Notes: a model not told the origin generated them from the sequence alone. A stretch of DNA of 64,000 bases from Quercus robur (GCF_932294415.1 NC_065535.1:82233862-82297861); one strand, 5' to 3'; shown: positions 10,773 through 28,446, counted from the first letter of the stretch. Numbers and translations: made by a program.

Positions 10773-11385
10773 CTCCCCCCACTCCATCTCTTATAGACAC
10801 CATTTTTCCATATTAGACTTCATATAGATGTATAAATATTTCAAGGTTCTCAAACTTTGGTCATAGCTCACAAGTCACAACCTTTAGAATTCCATCTTCT
10901 TCAATCTAGAGGGTCTTTCTGTTTTCTTTTGGTAAAACTCATTTTGAGGACCAATACCCATCTGGGTTTCTTCTTTTGACTCTCTAAAACTTTCGTTTGA
11001 TTTGGATTGGTCAATCTTTCCTCCCAAAGTTTCAAATTCAATTCTGGGTTTTCTTGAATGCAATCTTGTTTTTGGCCCCAATACTAATCTGGGTTTTCTT
11101 TCTCGTTGTCTCAAATTTGAGTATTCTTCTTGTTGAATTCAATCTGGGGTGTTTGGATTTCGTTCAGAAGATTTCGAATTTAGCATTGTTTTTATCTGGG
11201 TGGTGTTGATTGATCATTATCTGGTTAAGGCTACCTGATTTTTCATTGCTGGTTAGATTGATTCTTTGCCTATTAATTGATTCTAGTGTCCCTTGATGCC
11301 AAAGTATTGATCTTGATCTGTTTGGTTGCAAGGGAAAAGTTTCTACTCGATTTTTGTTTGATTTCAGGCCTTGAAAATTGTCAAT

Positions 11386-13859
11386 ATGAGTTTTCCTGAT
11401 CCTCACCCTCTGTTTATGATGCAATCCCAGCATTTTGCTAGTGATGCCATTGGTGTGTGGCCTCAAGCCCCAATGAACAATGACCAATTCGACGGGCATT
11501 CTCAACCTTTCAAGAGGCCCAGAAATTCTGAGGACAATTTATCCGATGCTTTGCCCTGTACACCAATGAATTCTAGGATGAACCCCCCAAATCCTCCTCC
11601 AATCAATAAAGGAACAAGCAATATTTTCTACAAGACTAAGATGTGCACAAGTTTTATTGCTGGTATGTGTACCAAAGGTTCGGATTGCAAGTATGCTCAT
11701 GGAATTGAGGATATGCGTCAACCTCCACCGAATTGGCAAGAGCTTGCCGGTTTACGTGGGGTTGAAGATAGATCATCTGGAAATTGGGATGATGACCAGA
11801 TGCTAATCCACAAGCTGAAGCTATGCAAGAAGTTTTGTTATGGGGAGGAGTGCCCTTATGGTGATAGGTGTAATTTTCTTCATGAAGATCCGGCAAAGTT
11901 TAGGGATGATTCAAAGAGGTTTAGGGAGAGTTCAGTGATTAGCATTGGAACTTCCGGATCATCTATGGCACACGGAAGTGTTTCTAATCAGTCTGATGGT
12001 GGTAGGCTTGTGAACAATGGTCCGGATGCTTTTCGAGTGACTACAAGGCCCTATTTGAAGACAAAGTTATGTAACAGTTGGGAGAGAGGTCAATGTCATT
12101 ATGGTGATAAATGCCACTTCGCTCATGGGCAAGCAGGTATTTGTTTATGCTGAGTTTATGCTATTAACTTTGTTATTACCAATTTGTCTTTGTGTAGTAT
12201 GCAATTGTGATTGATGACAAGTAATTGTTCTAGTCATCTTAGTAGACGATGAAATAAGCAATGAACGAAGATACTAGGTAGCATGAGCCTTTATTTGCAT
12301 GATGAATCAAAATAAACAAGTTTTTAACTTCTTTTTGTTAATACAAGGTAAATATCTTAGGTTCTGAATTGAGGGACTCCACTATCTTTTGAAGTGCACA
12401 AGTTGTTAGCACATTGTTGTCTCTAATAAAAAATTCAAAACCGTCCCTTTCAAATATCCATACCTACAGTTCTTAATTGAAAAAGGGAGAGAAAAAATTG
12501 TGGATTTTATTTTCAGGGCCCAGATAATCAATTCTGCAACTAACTGAACTAAGTTTTGAAACCAGGTCTTGTTGTGTTTCTTACCTTTAGATTATGTTTC
12601 TAAATTTTCTTGGTTGAAGATGAAACAGTAATTGGCTCTCTTTTCTCTTCATGACTGTGTGTTTCAGCTCTTGATTTGATTGTATTATTCCCTAGCAGAG
12701 TAAGCCACTTTGTTTCCATCTCTAGGACGTAATAATTCATAAAATGCACCCTTTCGCCTATCGAAATCAATATTCCAAGTTTACTTTCATTAAATCCTGA
12801 ACAATCCTAAATTCTCGTTTTTTGACAAACAAGCATTTCTGGAATTGGTTTTCAAACATGGTTGCATTTCTAGAGCTGATCTCTAGACAAAGTTCCACTG
12901 TCCAAATCCAGTTGTTTTAGAAGGTTGGGGAGAAAGATGTTATCACTGATATAGATTATCTCCACTGTCTGTTTTTATGTTTAATTATCAGTTAATTATC
13001 TTTGAACAATCTTCTCAGGTATGATGGATGACACTGAAAAAAAAACACACACTTGTTAAGATGATATTATTTTTGCAGATATATTGGCAAATCGGATTTT
13101 CATAAATCAAAAGGGAATAAGGCATGCTTGTATTTACTTATTAACTGTCCTCTGAAGGTCATTTAACTTTTTGAAACAAGCTGGATGGTTTATGTAAAGG
13201 AACTTCCTTTGTTGATCCAATTTATATTCAAGCTTGTAATTTGTATTTCTAACACCCTTATTGAAGTGCCTCTTAATATTTAATAGGTGCAAATGCAAGC
13301 TAGTAGTTGTTTGATCTGTTCCAAAAGTTATTTGCATATTTAAGGGATTCGGTTTCTAACATTAGTTAAATGACCTGAGCAACTATGTGTTTGAATTTAA
13401 TTGGAGAACTTAATGCACTACACCTAAGGTACTTGATGTTTTACCTGAGTAAGAATATGCAACCATATATGCAGTGCTTTATACTTATCAAAAGAGAACA
13501 ATGCAGTGCTTTATAGAAGATTTTATTTACTTGGTTGAATTATTATGTTGGTTAATATTTTATTTTTCTCAATGTTTGGTTTTTCTTCAAAATCAGAGTT
13601 GCGAGTGGCTGTTGGACTTCTTGAAGGGGATACATTGAGTACTGGATCCATTCCCGTTTTGGCAAAACCCCAATCTGTTCCTGCTAATGATGCGTCTCTA
13701 ATTAAAACAGGAATCGTGCCTACTTTAACTGAAGAAGGGCAGCAGGGTAAGAAGTGCTTGTTGAAGTGGAAAAGACCCCAGAAGATCAATCGCATTTATG
13801 GTGATTGGCTTGATGATATGCCGCTAGTGCAACACCTGCCAAGCAAAGTGGAGAGCTGA
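11386..13859 (+). CDS. CCCH zinc-finger protein, three fingers (C3H12/C3H39-like)
   Basis: Two coding exons (11386-12136 and 13597-13859) join in phase (G|AG) across a 1460-bp intron to give 337 aa. Three tandem CCCH fingers are clear: C-x7-C-x5-C-x3-H at residues 87-107, C-x8-C-x5-C-x3-H at about 147-167, and C-x7-C-x5-C-x3-H at about 229-249. Such fingers bind RNA and usually act in mRNA turnover or translation control. The C-terminal INRIYGDWLDDMP block and last exon match the Arabidopsis C3H12/C3H39 type as I remember it. The ATG follows a leader-intron acceptor (TTTCAG at 11362-11367); an in-frame TTG 15 bp upstream lies next to that acceptor and is not a start. Intact, with no sign of decay. 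Confidence 0.9.
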
Positions 13860-14366
13860 GTTCAAGATCCTGTGTAGGTTGAACTAAGAAATTTTGAAGG
13901 GTCATGCTCCCAAGAATCAAGATTTTGAGGAGATTTCAAAGGGCTTGAAAGCGAGAGAATTCTTTTTCATTTTAAGTCTTTCTTCGTTGTTGGTTTGGGA
14001 ACAGGTCAATAGGTTTGTTTTTTTCATTACTCCTCTCCCCCCTCCTCTTCTTTTCTATGTGAAATATAGGTTAGCAATTGGAAGTCGCTATTGTCATTAG
14101 AACATCAAATAAGAGACCATCGTTGGTCAAATCAAATGTAATTCTCTCTTATCAAAGCAAGATATTGCCTTCCATTGTCATCAAACAAGAATGAAAAGCT
14201 TTACCCAACATAGGTAAGCAACATGCAGAGCACAAAAATTTATGCAGGATTTGGGTTTGATTGAGATGTATGCATGCTTCACACTTTTTACATTGTTTGT
14301 ACAGTGAAAAATGCAAGTCAATGGGAAAGCGTTCTCTATTTGCTAGGAAAAATATGACTAATAACA
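13860..14366 (+). other. 3' UTR of the CCCH gene and following spacer
   Basis: Transcribed tail is likely for the first few hundred bases. No coding exon is visible. Confidence 0.4.
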
Positions 14367-14540
14367 TAGGGTGCATTTGGGATGAGCTGAATTTTTCAGC
14401 TTATTTCCACTTTCAGTATATCTTTACTACTATTCATGGGTTCTACTGTACTATTCAACTTATTTTTTAACATTTTTTCTACACTTTTATAATAAAAAAA
14501 TTTTCATTTTCAGTTAAAAAAGTTGTTCCTAACGGATACA
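14367..14540. mobile_element. Degenerate MITE
   Basis: The ends GGGTGCATTTGGGATGAGCTG and the opposite-strand form of TTGTTCCTAACGGATACA are imperfect inverted repeats. The interior TACTATTCATGGGTTCTACTG matches the style of the copy at 15690-15970. No clear target-site duplication. Confidence 0.45.
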
Positions 14541-14543
14541 TTG

Positions 14544-14893
14544 TAAGGTAAAAAACATTTTACTAAATGATAATTTAGTAGTTACATCATTGGGGAAGGA
14601 AATACTGGGAAGTGCTAGTTGAGCATTGAGCTAGGGATGCTTCCTAAGTAAGACTTGGGAGTAAGCTCAATGACCACCATCCATATGGAATCTATTTATT
14701 TATTGATATATAGATAGTAAGGCAAAAAATGTTTTACTAAATGATAATTCAGTAGTTACATCATTGGGGAAGGAATAATGGGAGGCGCTAGTTGAGCATT
14801 GAGCTAGGGGTGCTTCCTAAGTAAGACTTAGGAGTAAGCTCAATGACCACCATCCATATGAAATCTATTTATTTATTGTTATATTGATAGATG
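14544..14893. repeat. Tandem duplication, period 174 bp, two copies
   Basis: Copy 1 (14544-14717) and copy 2 (14718 to about 14893) are nearly identical, sharing TTAGTAGTTACATCATTGGG- and GAGCATTGAGCTAGGG-type stretches with a few substitutions and 1-2-bp indels. No coding sense is apparent. Confidence 0.85.
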
Positions 14894-15250
14894 GAGGTGG
14901 GGGGATCTAAACTTTGGAAGTCTCCATAGAAAATGAGCTTGGTGGTACCGATTGAATTAATTGATTTTTTTTTTTTTCCAATTGAAATTTTCTAATCAAA
15001 CAAATCAATTTGTTATTTGCGGTTTGTTTTTCCAAAAAATCCAAAGTAAAATTTAGGAGACATTATCAAAGAATAAATGTTGGCTACAAATTTCATTGGA
15101 GCATTAGGCTTCAACCCATAATAGGAAGATGATATGTGTTTTTATCTTTTTTTTTTTTTTTTTTTTGAGTAAAGTGTCCTTATCATGTTTAATGTACATG
15201 ATCCACTCAAAAAAATTATCTGCAATCACTTAAATGTTGTTGTTGTTGTT

Positions 15251-15290
<40 letters not shown>

Positions 15291-15689
15291 ATTTTAGAAA
15301 CACTCAAATGTTGTTATTTTGACTTGAAGGTTCCAACCAAATTTATAGTCAAACTTCGTCCATTATATATATTGGATCCAATTAAGGACATACATTAATC
15401 ATCAATTTTAGGAAACCTTTTATGGCATTGAAACAGCTATCAAAACAATTAGTTATCTTTTCATTTTCCCATTAAAAAGTTTCCTAAAATGTTTTACTAA
15501 CATATGCTCTTAGAACATAAGTTAGTAAAACCCATATATATTTAGTATGAGGTTAAATTATGTAAGGACGTGGTATAAAACCCATGTTTTACCCTCCAAT
15601 CCCAACATACCACATCATCTTATTACATATTTAAAAATAAGTAGAACCACACCCAATTAATTCTGATACCCATATATAAATCCAACTAA
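14894..15689. other. Intergenic spacer with long poly(T) runs
   Basis: Poly(T) at about 15150-15167 and a (GTT)n then poly(T) tract at about 15237-15286. No gene is seen. Confidence 0.5.
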
Positions 15690-15970
15690 GGTGCAGTTTG
15701 GATAGCACTGAAGTGGCGTTTGCGTTTTAAGTCTGCGTTTTGTCCTTTTTTTTTTTTTTTTTTTTTGCTTCAGCCATAGATGTTGACCAAGTCAACAGTG
15801 AATAGTGCATCTGTGCACTGTTCATGGGTCCCACAGACATCAATTTTCAGCAACTTTTTCATTAAAAATGGGTCCCACGGTACTATTTACACATTTAAAA
15901 ATTATTTTGCTACAGTGTTTTCAGTTTTCAGTCTTCAGTTTCAGCAAAATAAGTTCTATCCAAACAGACT
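15690..15970. mobile_element. MITE, 281 bp, PIF/Harbinger-like
   Basis: The termini GGTGCAGTTTGGATAG and, on the other strand, AGTCTGTTTGGATAG are inverted repeats. CTAA flanks both sides (15686-15689 and 15971-15974), compatible with a TAA/TWA target site. The interior contains a poly(T) tract and GTTCATGGGTCCCACAG. Confidence 0.6.
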
Positions 15971-16112
15971 CTAAATTGGGAATTTATTGATATGTTATTT
16001 AGTGTGGTGGAATGTATTGAATTTTAAGTAAAATGCTGATATGACGATCACTTATTGAATAGTGTAAAACATGAGTTTTACACCCTATCTTTACTAACTT
16101 CGGACTCATTTA

Positions 16113-16590
16113 ATATGTATGTATTCAAATTAAACTAAAATTAATTGGATCATCCATTGATGGTCAACACAGTAAATACGTTGATACCATTGAATTTTGA
16201 TGTATAAACTAAACATAAACTGCTTTATGACGTACACATGGCATAAGTTGCAAAATTATTATAGAGTAAGTCTAGTGCTACAAACTTCGGGCTCATTTAA
16301 TATAGAGAAGTGCTATATCTACAACATTTTTACAACAAATCATAATTGGTTAGCTGTTATTGGTTCAAATTTGAACTTAACACCGAGATTACTTTTTTGC
16401 CCCAACAATAACAACCAGTAACAACTTGCCACTTAAAATTTGTTGCAAAAATGTTATGAAAATATTGTGGACATACCATTTCTCTTTAATATATATGTAT
16501 TCAAATTAAACATAAATTGCTTTATGACGTACACATGGCATAAACTGCAAAATTATTACAGAGTAAGTCTAGTGCTACAAACTTTTCCAC
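16113..16590. repeat. Direct duplication with a MITE between the copies
   Basis: The block around GCTTTATGACGTACACATGG and GAGTAAGTCTAGTGCTACAA occurs at about 16207-16288 and again at about 16505-16588, with a shared TTCAAATTAAAC upstream. The copies are separated by the MULE-type MITE at 16305-16484, so the order of events can be tested. Confidence 0.75.
16305..16484. mobile_element. MULE-type MITE, 180 bp, 9-bp TSD
   Basis: The termini GAGAAGTGCTATATCTACAA and, on the opposite strand, GAGAAATGGTATGTCCACAA form inverted repeats that extend about 45 bp. The perfect 9-bp duplication TTTAATATA (16296-16304 and 16485-16493) is the signature of Mutator-like insertion. Confidence 0.85.
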
Positions 16591-17211
16591 AATTTTACCA
16601 CAACTCTATTACATAGCGACTCATGAATTGTGAAATTATAGACCCACATGAACCCAATATTTTATTTCCACCACTCATAAGTCGCCACATAGCAAAATTG
16701 TAACAAAATTATGGAAAAAAAATTTATATTTTTTTTTAGTAACAGTTATGAAAAAATTTGTGCCATGTTCTTATTTACATGCCATTAATCTTAGGACTTT
16801 ATTAACAGGTGCCAGCTAGCACCTATTATTGAACCAGTCTCCGAGTCCCCACCTGCATAGGAAATTAGCAAAATTTTACTTTTCAGCTGTGGTTGATGTT
16901 TAGACGTGTACTTTGGTTTCTCCAATAATTATAGGACAAAAATACCCCTTTAACACATTTCCCTCCATTTTACTTTTTATTTCCCACCCAATTTTACGTT
17001 ATCAATATTTTACTCTTCATCTTCTTTCACTTTACCATTATCAAACCCACTTCCAAAAAAAACCAAAAAAAATAAAATAAAATAAATAAGAGAGAGAGAG
17101 AGAGATGAAGAAAAGTTCAAATGTTCAATGAAGGATTAAGCAATTATTTGCAAGGTACAATAATTTTATTTTTTTAAATTCATATTTATTTTTAAATATA
17201 TTTGAATATGA
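16591..17211. other. Spacer with possible further MITE
   Basis: ACTTTTCCACAATTTTACCAC and CAAAATTGTAACAAAATTATGG (about 16583-16715) look like degenerate inverted ends of another element. An (AG)n microsatellite lies near 17091-17105. Nothing coding is supported. Confidence 0.4.
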
Positions 17212-17749
17212 GGTTAATCTTATTTTATTTGTATCATGTTTTTTTTTTTTTTTTTTCATTTATCCTAAAATATGATGTGGATTGTTTTAGTCTTGTTTTA
17301 ATATAGCACCAATGGATGAGAATTTAGTTATAAGTGAGACTCATCAAGTTGTTAAAAGGAATTGTTTTAACTTAAATGAATTACTTCAAGAATAAACTAT
17401 TATTTTATTTTATTTGTATCATTTTTTTTTTCATTTATCTTAAAATATGATATTGAATATTGATTGTTTTAATCTTGTTTTAATGTAGCACAAATGGATG
17501 ACAATTTAGTTGCAAGTGAGACTCATCAACTTGTTCCAATAAATTACTTTGACTTAAATGAAATACCTCAAGAAGGTACTATTATTTTTTTTTTTTATTT
17601 GTAATCCATAAACGTATAATATGATATTGATTTTTTTTTTTTAATTCTTGTTTTAATATAGCACAAATTGATGATGATTTAATTGTAAGTGAGATTCATG
17701 AAAGTGTTTCAAGGAATTGTGTTTAGTTAAATGAGTTTCCGAATGATGG
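17212..17749 (+). repeat. Triplicated exon-plus-intron unit (about 180 bp)
   Basis: Three adjacent, diverged copies (about 17212-17392, 17393-17574 and 17575-17749) each contain a T-rich intron end, a TATAG or TGTAG acceptor, and a small exon beginning near ATGGATGA(G/C)AATTTAGTT and encoding a peptide like MDENLVISETHQ. The third copy has lost its ATG and has an internal stop. They lie just before the FAR1-like region and may be duplicated leader exons of it. Confidence 0.75.
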
Positions 17750-18700
17750 AAAAAATAATAACACATATGAAGGGGAAATAATTGATTGGAATGAATGTTC
17801 AATAGATGAGATGGGGGTTATTGAAGAATATGAGGATATAAATTCAATAGAAAATAAATTTGAGCCTTTTGTTGGTCAATGTTTTCTTAGTGAAGAAGAA
17901 GCTTTCATTTTCTATAAAAATTATGCAAATTGAAATGGTTTTACAATTCGAAAAGGTCGTTCAAAGAAAAAAAATGGAGAAATAGGAAGACATAATTTCT
18001 TTTGTTATTGGGAAAGTAGCAACCACTAAAAATGGTGGATCCATCTAAAGAGCAACAAAATAGGAAGTTTTTAAAATGTGGATGCAAAGCTCATCTAACT
18101 ATTGTATTGCGAAAGTCAATAGACATTTTTCTGAAAGAATGGCATGTCACTATTTTTGTTGTAGATCACGATTATGAATTGTTGTCCCCTTCGAGTGTAC
18201 GATTTCTTCCAACCAATCGAGTTACCACTAAAGATAATAAAAATTGCAATCTCTTATACAAAGAAGTTGGACTTTCAGTTAGAGAAATAATACGTGTCAT
18301 GGAATTTAAGAAAAATGTGAAATATGAACATCTTTCATTTTTTCAACGAGATATTCGTAATCTTTATGTGAAAATGAGAAAGATGCATGTTGTGAATGAT
18401 GCTATGGATCTCTTACAATTTTGTAAAGTTGCTAAAGAAAGGAATTCTAAGTTTCAATATGCATTCACAACGGATGAAGAGAAAATGTTAAAGCATATTT
18501 TTTGGTCGCACCCTTATAGTTTTGATTGGTATCAAAAATATGGAAATGTGGTTGTTTTTTATACTACTTACAAGGTAAATGCTTATGATATGCCTTTTGG
18601 TATTTTTGTTAGTGTCAATAATCATGGAAAGTCGATTCTCTTTGGTTGTGCACTTCTTTGAAATGAAAAACTAGTGCTTTTCAATGGCTAATGAAGGTAC
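17750..18700 (+). pseudogene. FAR1-RELATED SEQUENCE-like pseudogene, truncated
   Basis: The reading sense of a FAR1/FRS protein is clear: a FAR1 DNA-binding domain (FEPFVGQCFLSEEEAFIFY, then CGCKAHL and EWHVTIFVVDHDYELLSP), then the start of a MULE-type transposase domain (FDWYQKYGNVVVF, VNAYDMPFGIFV). There is an in-frame stop after NYAN, a frameshift near 18010, and the sequence stops after FGCALL, so most of the transposase and SWIM region is gone. The first catalytic-type aspartate position reads VVFYTTYK instead of VVFDTTYK. FRS proteins are transcription factors domesticated from Mutator-like transposases. This copy looks dead, although an ORF of 209 codons (18032-18661) survives. Confidence 0.8.
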
Positions 18701-20080
18701 TCTATTTATCTTATAAATTTGTACAACTATTTTTCCATTTTATTTAATTAGCGTTTTGTTTCTTGGGTGAAAATGATTTGTTTGTGTTGGAATTCTTGGT
18801 GTTATTTTATGCTTGTTTTGCATGGAATTGAAAATGGAATTTTGGGTTTTGTATAAACTATTAGATGAGTGAGAACTGAGATTCTTCTTTCTGTCTGTAT
18901 GTGAAAGAAGCAAAACCAATTAGAAATTTGTGAGTAAATAGGGATAAATATTGTTTGTTGTTTTAATAAAAGTTTACTTATTTATATTATAATAATAAAA
19001 AAAAAAGAGCTAATGGAGGTAGTTGTGTTTTTAATTGTAGCATGGGGTGTAGTTCACTCAACACCCACCGACCCATCCACGTATGACCCTTTATTTTCTT
19101 TTCTTTTTTTAATTTTATTTTTTCCTCTTTTTTTCTCATCCACCCATTTCTTCACAAATATCCACTTTCTTCATCTCTTTATCTGCTTTCCTCCACACTT
19201 TTATCTTCTTTCTTCTTCTACACTTCTCTATTTTCCACCACGCACACACATCTTCAAAGAACCCACTCTCTCAAATTTCTCATCCTTCCTCTTACATGCC
19301 AATTGAAAAGCATTAAGAGTTAATTTTTCTCAATTTCACCCAAGACCAACTCTTCTCTCACTCTATAGCCCCAAAACCAAATTGGAATTGAAGTTAGATG
19401 GATGCATCGGAGCTACTCCTCGTCATCTCGACCCAATGGTGTTAGAAGATTCAAATCTGATGTTAGAATGAGATCAATGATGGTTAGATGGGGGTCCTTG
19501 TCCATACCCATATATTGCTGTGATTTTCTCTATATGCCATTTTTGTGTATTTTGTGGTTATAGAGTGGGGATAAATTTGAGAGTTCATAATAAGGCTGAG
19601 AGTAATTTAGAGATAAAGAAAACGTTTTTTCAATTTTGGGTTCAAGGGCATTCTGGTCAAGTTACAAAATAATTTGACTTTCCCTCTCTAAACTGACACA
19701 CATTTAATACATGGAGAATGTTAATAAGTACCGCTTGCTTGTCAAGTGCAAAAAAAACAAAATTTTGTCAAAAAAAAGTTATAAAAAAAAAAAAAAAATT
19801 CAAATAGGACCTACAAAACTGAAAAAATTGACCTAAACTGCAAAAAAAAAAAACACTAAAATTTTGTCAGAAAAAAGAAAAAAAAAAAAAATGTGGTTAA
19901 CGGGCACCTTTAACACAACTCTTACTACATATTTAGCTTTTTCCATATAACAGTACCCACAGCACCCATCTAATCTTAAACTAAAGCCACCCTCCACAGG
20001 GTTGAACCCACGGTCCGAACCTCGGTCTCATTCCCATGCAACCCTGGCTCGACTGAGACTCTCTCTCTGGTGAAGCAAAG
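18701..20080. other. Intergenic spacer
   Basis: T-rich then A-rich sequence without a recognisable gene. An ORF at 19013-19306 (97 codons) is low-complexity and not supported. A-rich tracts lie at 19748-19893. The last part contains the presumed promoter of the Nudix gene. Confidence 0.5.
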
Positions 20081-20162
20081 TCGGTGGTCCCCAAAAATGC
20101 TCTCAATCAGGACACGAGTCATTACTCCAAGCCTTCTAGTTATCACCTACCTCAGCTCCTAC

Positions 20163-20165
<3 letters not shown>

Positions 20166-20194
<29 letters not shown>

Positions 20195-20196
20195 AC
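20166..20196. repeat. (TC)n microsatellite in the Nudix gene leader
   Basis: About fifteen CT repeats lie roughly 40-70 bp before the ATG at 20237. CT-rich leaders are common in plant genes. Confidence 0.8.
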
Positions 20197-20236
20197 GGTT
20201 CAAAGCCAAGCCACCACCAATGGCATCAAGATAGTC

Positions 20237-25417
<5,181 letters not shown>

Positions 25418-26064
25418 TAGTGGTCAACTAATTTTTAAGACAACACAAAAGCTAGCATCCTACATTCAAAATAATAGTCAAGAGTCTTGTATCATCGTAG
25501 TTCAGTCCTGTATCCTGATTCTCAAGATGGTAAAGGGTATTTGGTGCTTCAATCCCATGGAATGTTATTACGTTGATGTTGTGAATAATACTACCTCCAA
25601 AATGAGAAAGTGAGAAAGAGAGAGAGCAGTGTTGGTGCTACCAACCTCCCTCATGGTGGCTGGTGGCATGTATTGCATCCATTAAGGTCGAAGGTGTGAT
25701 AGTGAAAGATGAAGAGCAGTTTCTTCCCTTCATTTAATTTATTTTCTTACAGTTCGCATACTGTTTTCTTCTTATCCAAAAATAATTCAAGTATGTATCT
25801 TGTTAATTGTTATACATTTGAATCATTCATGTATGTATCATGTTCGAAAGCTTGTTATTTAACACTCTTCAAACCGGTTGTATCTTATATTTTTTCCAAT
25901 TCAAATATAAAAGATTAGCTCGAGTTTGGTTTGGGATTATGCTATCTCTTTCTTCTTATTACTTAGCAAAAAAGAGATTGGAAATTACATGTTAAATTAA
26001 CCAACTGCCAACATCAGTGTTACACTAGTACAACACCTGTTGTATCACAATCTCCCTAGAAGTG

Positions 26065-26103
<39 letters not shown>

Positions 26104-26383
26104 CTCCTGAAGCACGAAATAATACTAATCTTCTCTCTCTCAAAAAAAAAAAAAAAAAAAAAAATAGTAACAACTCTGTGGAATACGCTTTGCATGAGTG
26201 TAATAATCAACAATGGGCTGGAAAGAGATTGACTAGTGATCATAGGTTATTATCTTGCAGTTTATGTTTTCATCATAAATGTATTATCCTTAACTTCATG
26301 ATGAATTGGGGATTGAGATTTGAGAGCTGAGGCCAAGATTAATCTGAGACAAGTTATAATAAACCCCAAGTTGGCTTTCTTAG
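25418..26383. other. Nudix 3' UTR and spacer to the Tat element
   Basis: Contains a poly(T) run of about 35 (26069-26103) and a poly(A) run (about 26142-26164). No gene is seen. Confidence 0.5.
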
Positions 26384-28378
26384 TGTTGATGCCCACTTTA
26401 GCAAGGAGGCCCAATAACAGGAAGAAGCCCAACAATATGAGAGGAAAAAAGTTAGTAAATTGAGAAGAAAACCATTAAGCCCGAATGGCAGGAATAATGG
26501 ACCATAGACCTAAAAAAATAGCAAAAGGGTCTCAAAGAAAGCAAGTGGACCCAAATAAGCCCAGAGAAAGAAGTGGTAAACCTATGGGTATTATGAGAAA
26601 TAGAAAGCAAGCAAGAATGGGCCAAAGAAGCCCAAAGTAAAGAATTAAGTAAATAAGGGGATGGTGGAAAAGACCATAAACCCCGAAAGTAAAGGATATG
26701 GTAATTTGGGCTGAGAAAGCTCAAAAGAGTTAACAAAAGCCCATGGGAATGAAGAATTGGAATGGACCGAGGATGCCCAAAAGAATGAAATGGGCCAAAG
26801 AAGCCCGGAAGCGATGAAATGGGCCAAGGAAGCCCAAAACAGCATGCGTACTAGTCCAATGATAATGTTGGGCTACTGGAATTGAGCAAAATGAAAGCAT
26901 ATAGCAGGCCCAAAAGAGGCTCATCAAGCACAAGTTAAATAATAGCATGGCAGGAATAACTGGATGGCATGGCAAAAGTATTAAATGACTCGCAAAGAGG
27001 GTAAGGAATGGATTAGAGAAGGAAAAGCCCACAATCAAGCAAGGCCCAGCCCAAGAAAGAAGTAAGACATAAAGAATGAAAGCTCAGAGACTCATTCACG
27101 CCACAAGAGGTCAAGAATGAGTAGCAGAATGTATAAACGAGCCCTCAGGTCATGGCAAACGCATGAACAACAGACAAGCCATAGACACATATGGAAGTGG
27201 AGCATGCATAAGGCTCAAGCACCACCAACTTATACCCAACCAATACAAGAGTGGTGGGCCATGGGTCAAAGGTAAGAGAGGGTATGGTCTGGTGGTAGGG
27301 AGAAGGGGAGAGCCTATTCTGGGGTTTCCGTTCAAACTCTTTTGGGGGGAAATGTCATGCTGGGATGATATGTCACCCAAAAGAGGGAAAGATGAGTTTG
27401 AATAACTAGGTGCATGCCATGAGGGATAGTGAGAGAGAATACCCACCTTTATTCGGATGGGAATGCCACAGTGAACAAGAAAACAAAATAAGACTCTTTG
27501 TTTGGGAATGAGATGTGGCACGGCCAGTACAAGTAAGTGATGATGGCTGGACAGCTAACAGACTAGTGGGTGGTCTAGGAACAACACCCACACCAGGACA
27601 AAAGTGGTTAAGCGGTGTAAAATAGTAAAAACCCAACATGGCAGGTAGTATAAAAGGGGTATCAACTGTGCACAAAAAAGAGGAGAACGGAACAAGAGAG
27701 TGAAAGATAGAGCAGAAAACTTAGAAAGGAAAAAAAAAAAGGAATTAGAAAAAAAAGAAAAACAGAGAGTAAGCAGGAGTGTGATAGTGGGCATACACCA
27801 ATAGGTTATTCCCTTCTCTCCTTCTAAAAGCCTACCCTCTAGTAAGGATTAAGGAATCTGAGGATAAGCTATTTAGGCCAATTCTCTCAAAGTGGGTAAT
27901 TTCTGTGGCAGGATTTTCCTGTGAGATTGTCCACATTGAAGAGTGGTTCCCTTCCTAGACTTAACTCCGTAGAGAAATCAAGTATGGCAAACTAACCATT
28001 CTTCCTTTGTTTTATTGATTAAGCATTAGTGTGATTTCCTTTCTTTATTGTAATCATCTTATTTATGTTGCATTTATATTACTGCATTGCTTCTTCCTTT
28101 ATTAAGATCATCATTTAGTATTTCCTGTGTTTTGATTGACAGTAAGCATATTCTTTTTTTATTGTTGTCATATTATATTTGCCTGCCATGACTCTTTTGT
28201 AACAATTTCCTCTACCATGGGCATGTGACCAAGGTTTTAGCGAAAGGGCTTTAGTTTGCGCATAAGCTGGCTTGGGGTGTGTTGCAGTCAAGCCAGTCCT
28301 GAATCTCTTACCCAGAACCATTAGGCCATAGCGTGGCAGGAGGTAGCCCAGCCCACAATTGCGAAAAGGCTCACCACA
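26384..28378 (+). repeat. Tat element 5' LTR (1995 bp)
   Basis: Begins TGTTGATGCCCACTTTAG and ends CACCACA just before the PBS. It carries a TATA box (TATAAAAGGGG near 27649-27659). It has about 37 bp absent from the 3' LTR, near 27477-27513. ORFs on either strand here are chance ORFs. Confidence 0.92.
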
Positions 28379-28385
28379 TTTAAAT

Positions 28386-28403
28386 TGGCGACTCCGCTGG
28401 GGA
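28386..28403 (+). other. Tat element primer binding site
   Basis: TGGCGACTCCGCTGGGGA starts 7 bp after the LTR. This form, thought to pair with tRNA-Arg, is typical of Tat/Ogre elements (from memory). Confidence 0.75.
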
Positions 28404-28446
28404 GTTGGGAAAAAGACAAGAAAGTAGACAAAAGCCCTTGCAAGCT

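Noticed and set aside
11371..11385. TTG start 15 bp upstream of the CCCH protein ATG
   Set aside because: It lies directly after the leader-intron acceptor and is not an ATG.
19013..19306. ORF of 97 codons before the Nudix gene
   Set aside because: Phe/Leu-rich translation of a T-rich spacer; no homology recognised.
20084..20236. GTG-started N-terminal extension of the Nudix protein
   Set aside because: Eukaryotic translation starts at ATG; this part crosses the CT microsatellite of the leader.
26452..27794. Several minus-strand ORFs of 60-125 codons
   Set aside because: They lie in the LTR and recur in altered form in the other LTR (40808-41908); low-complexity, with no domain.
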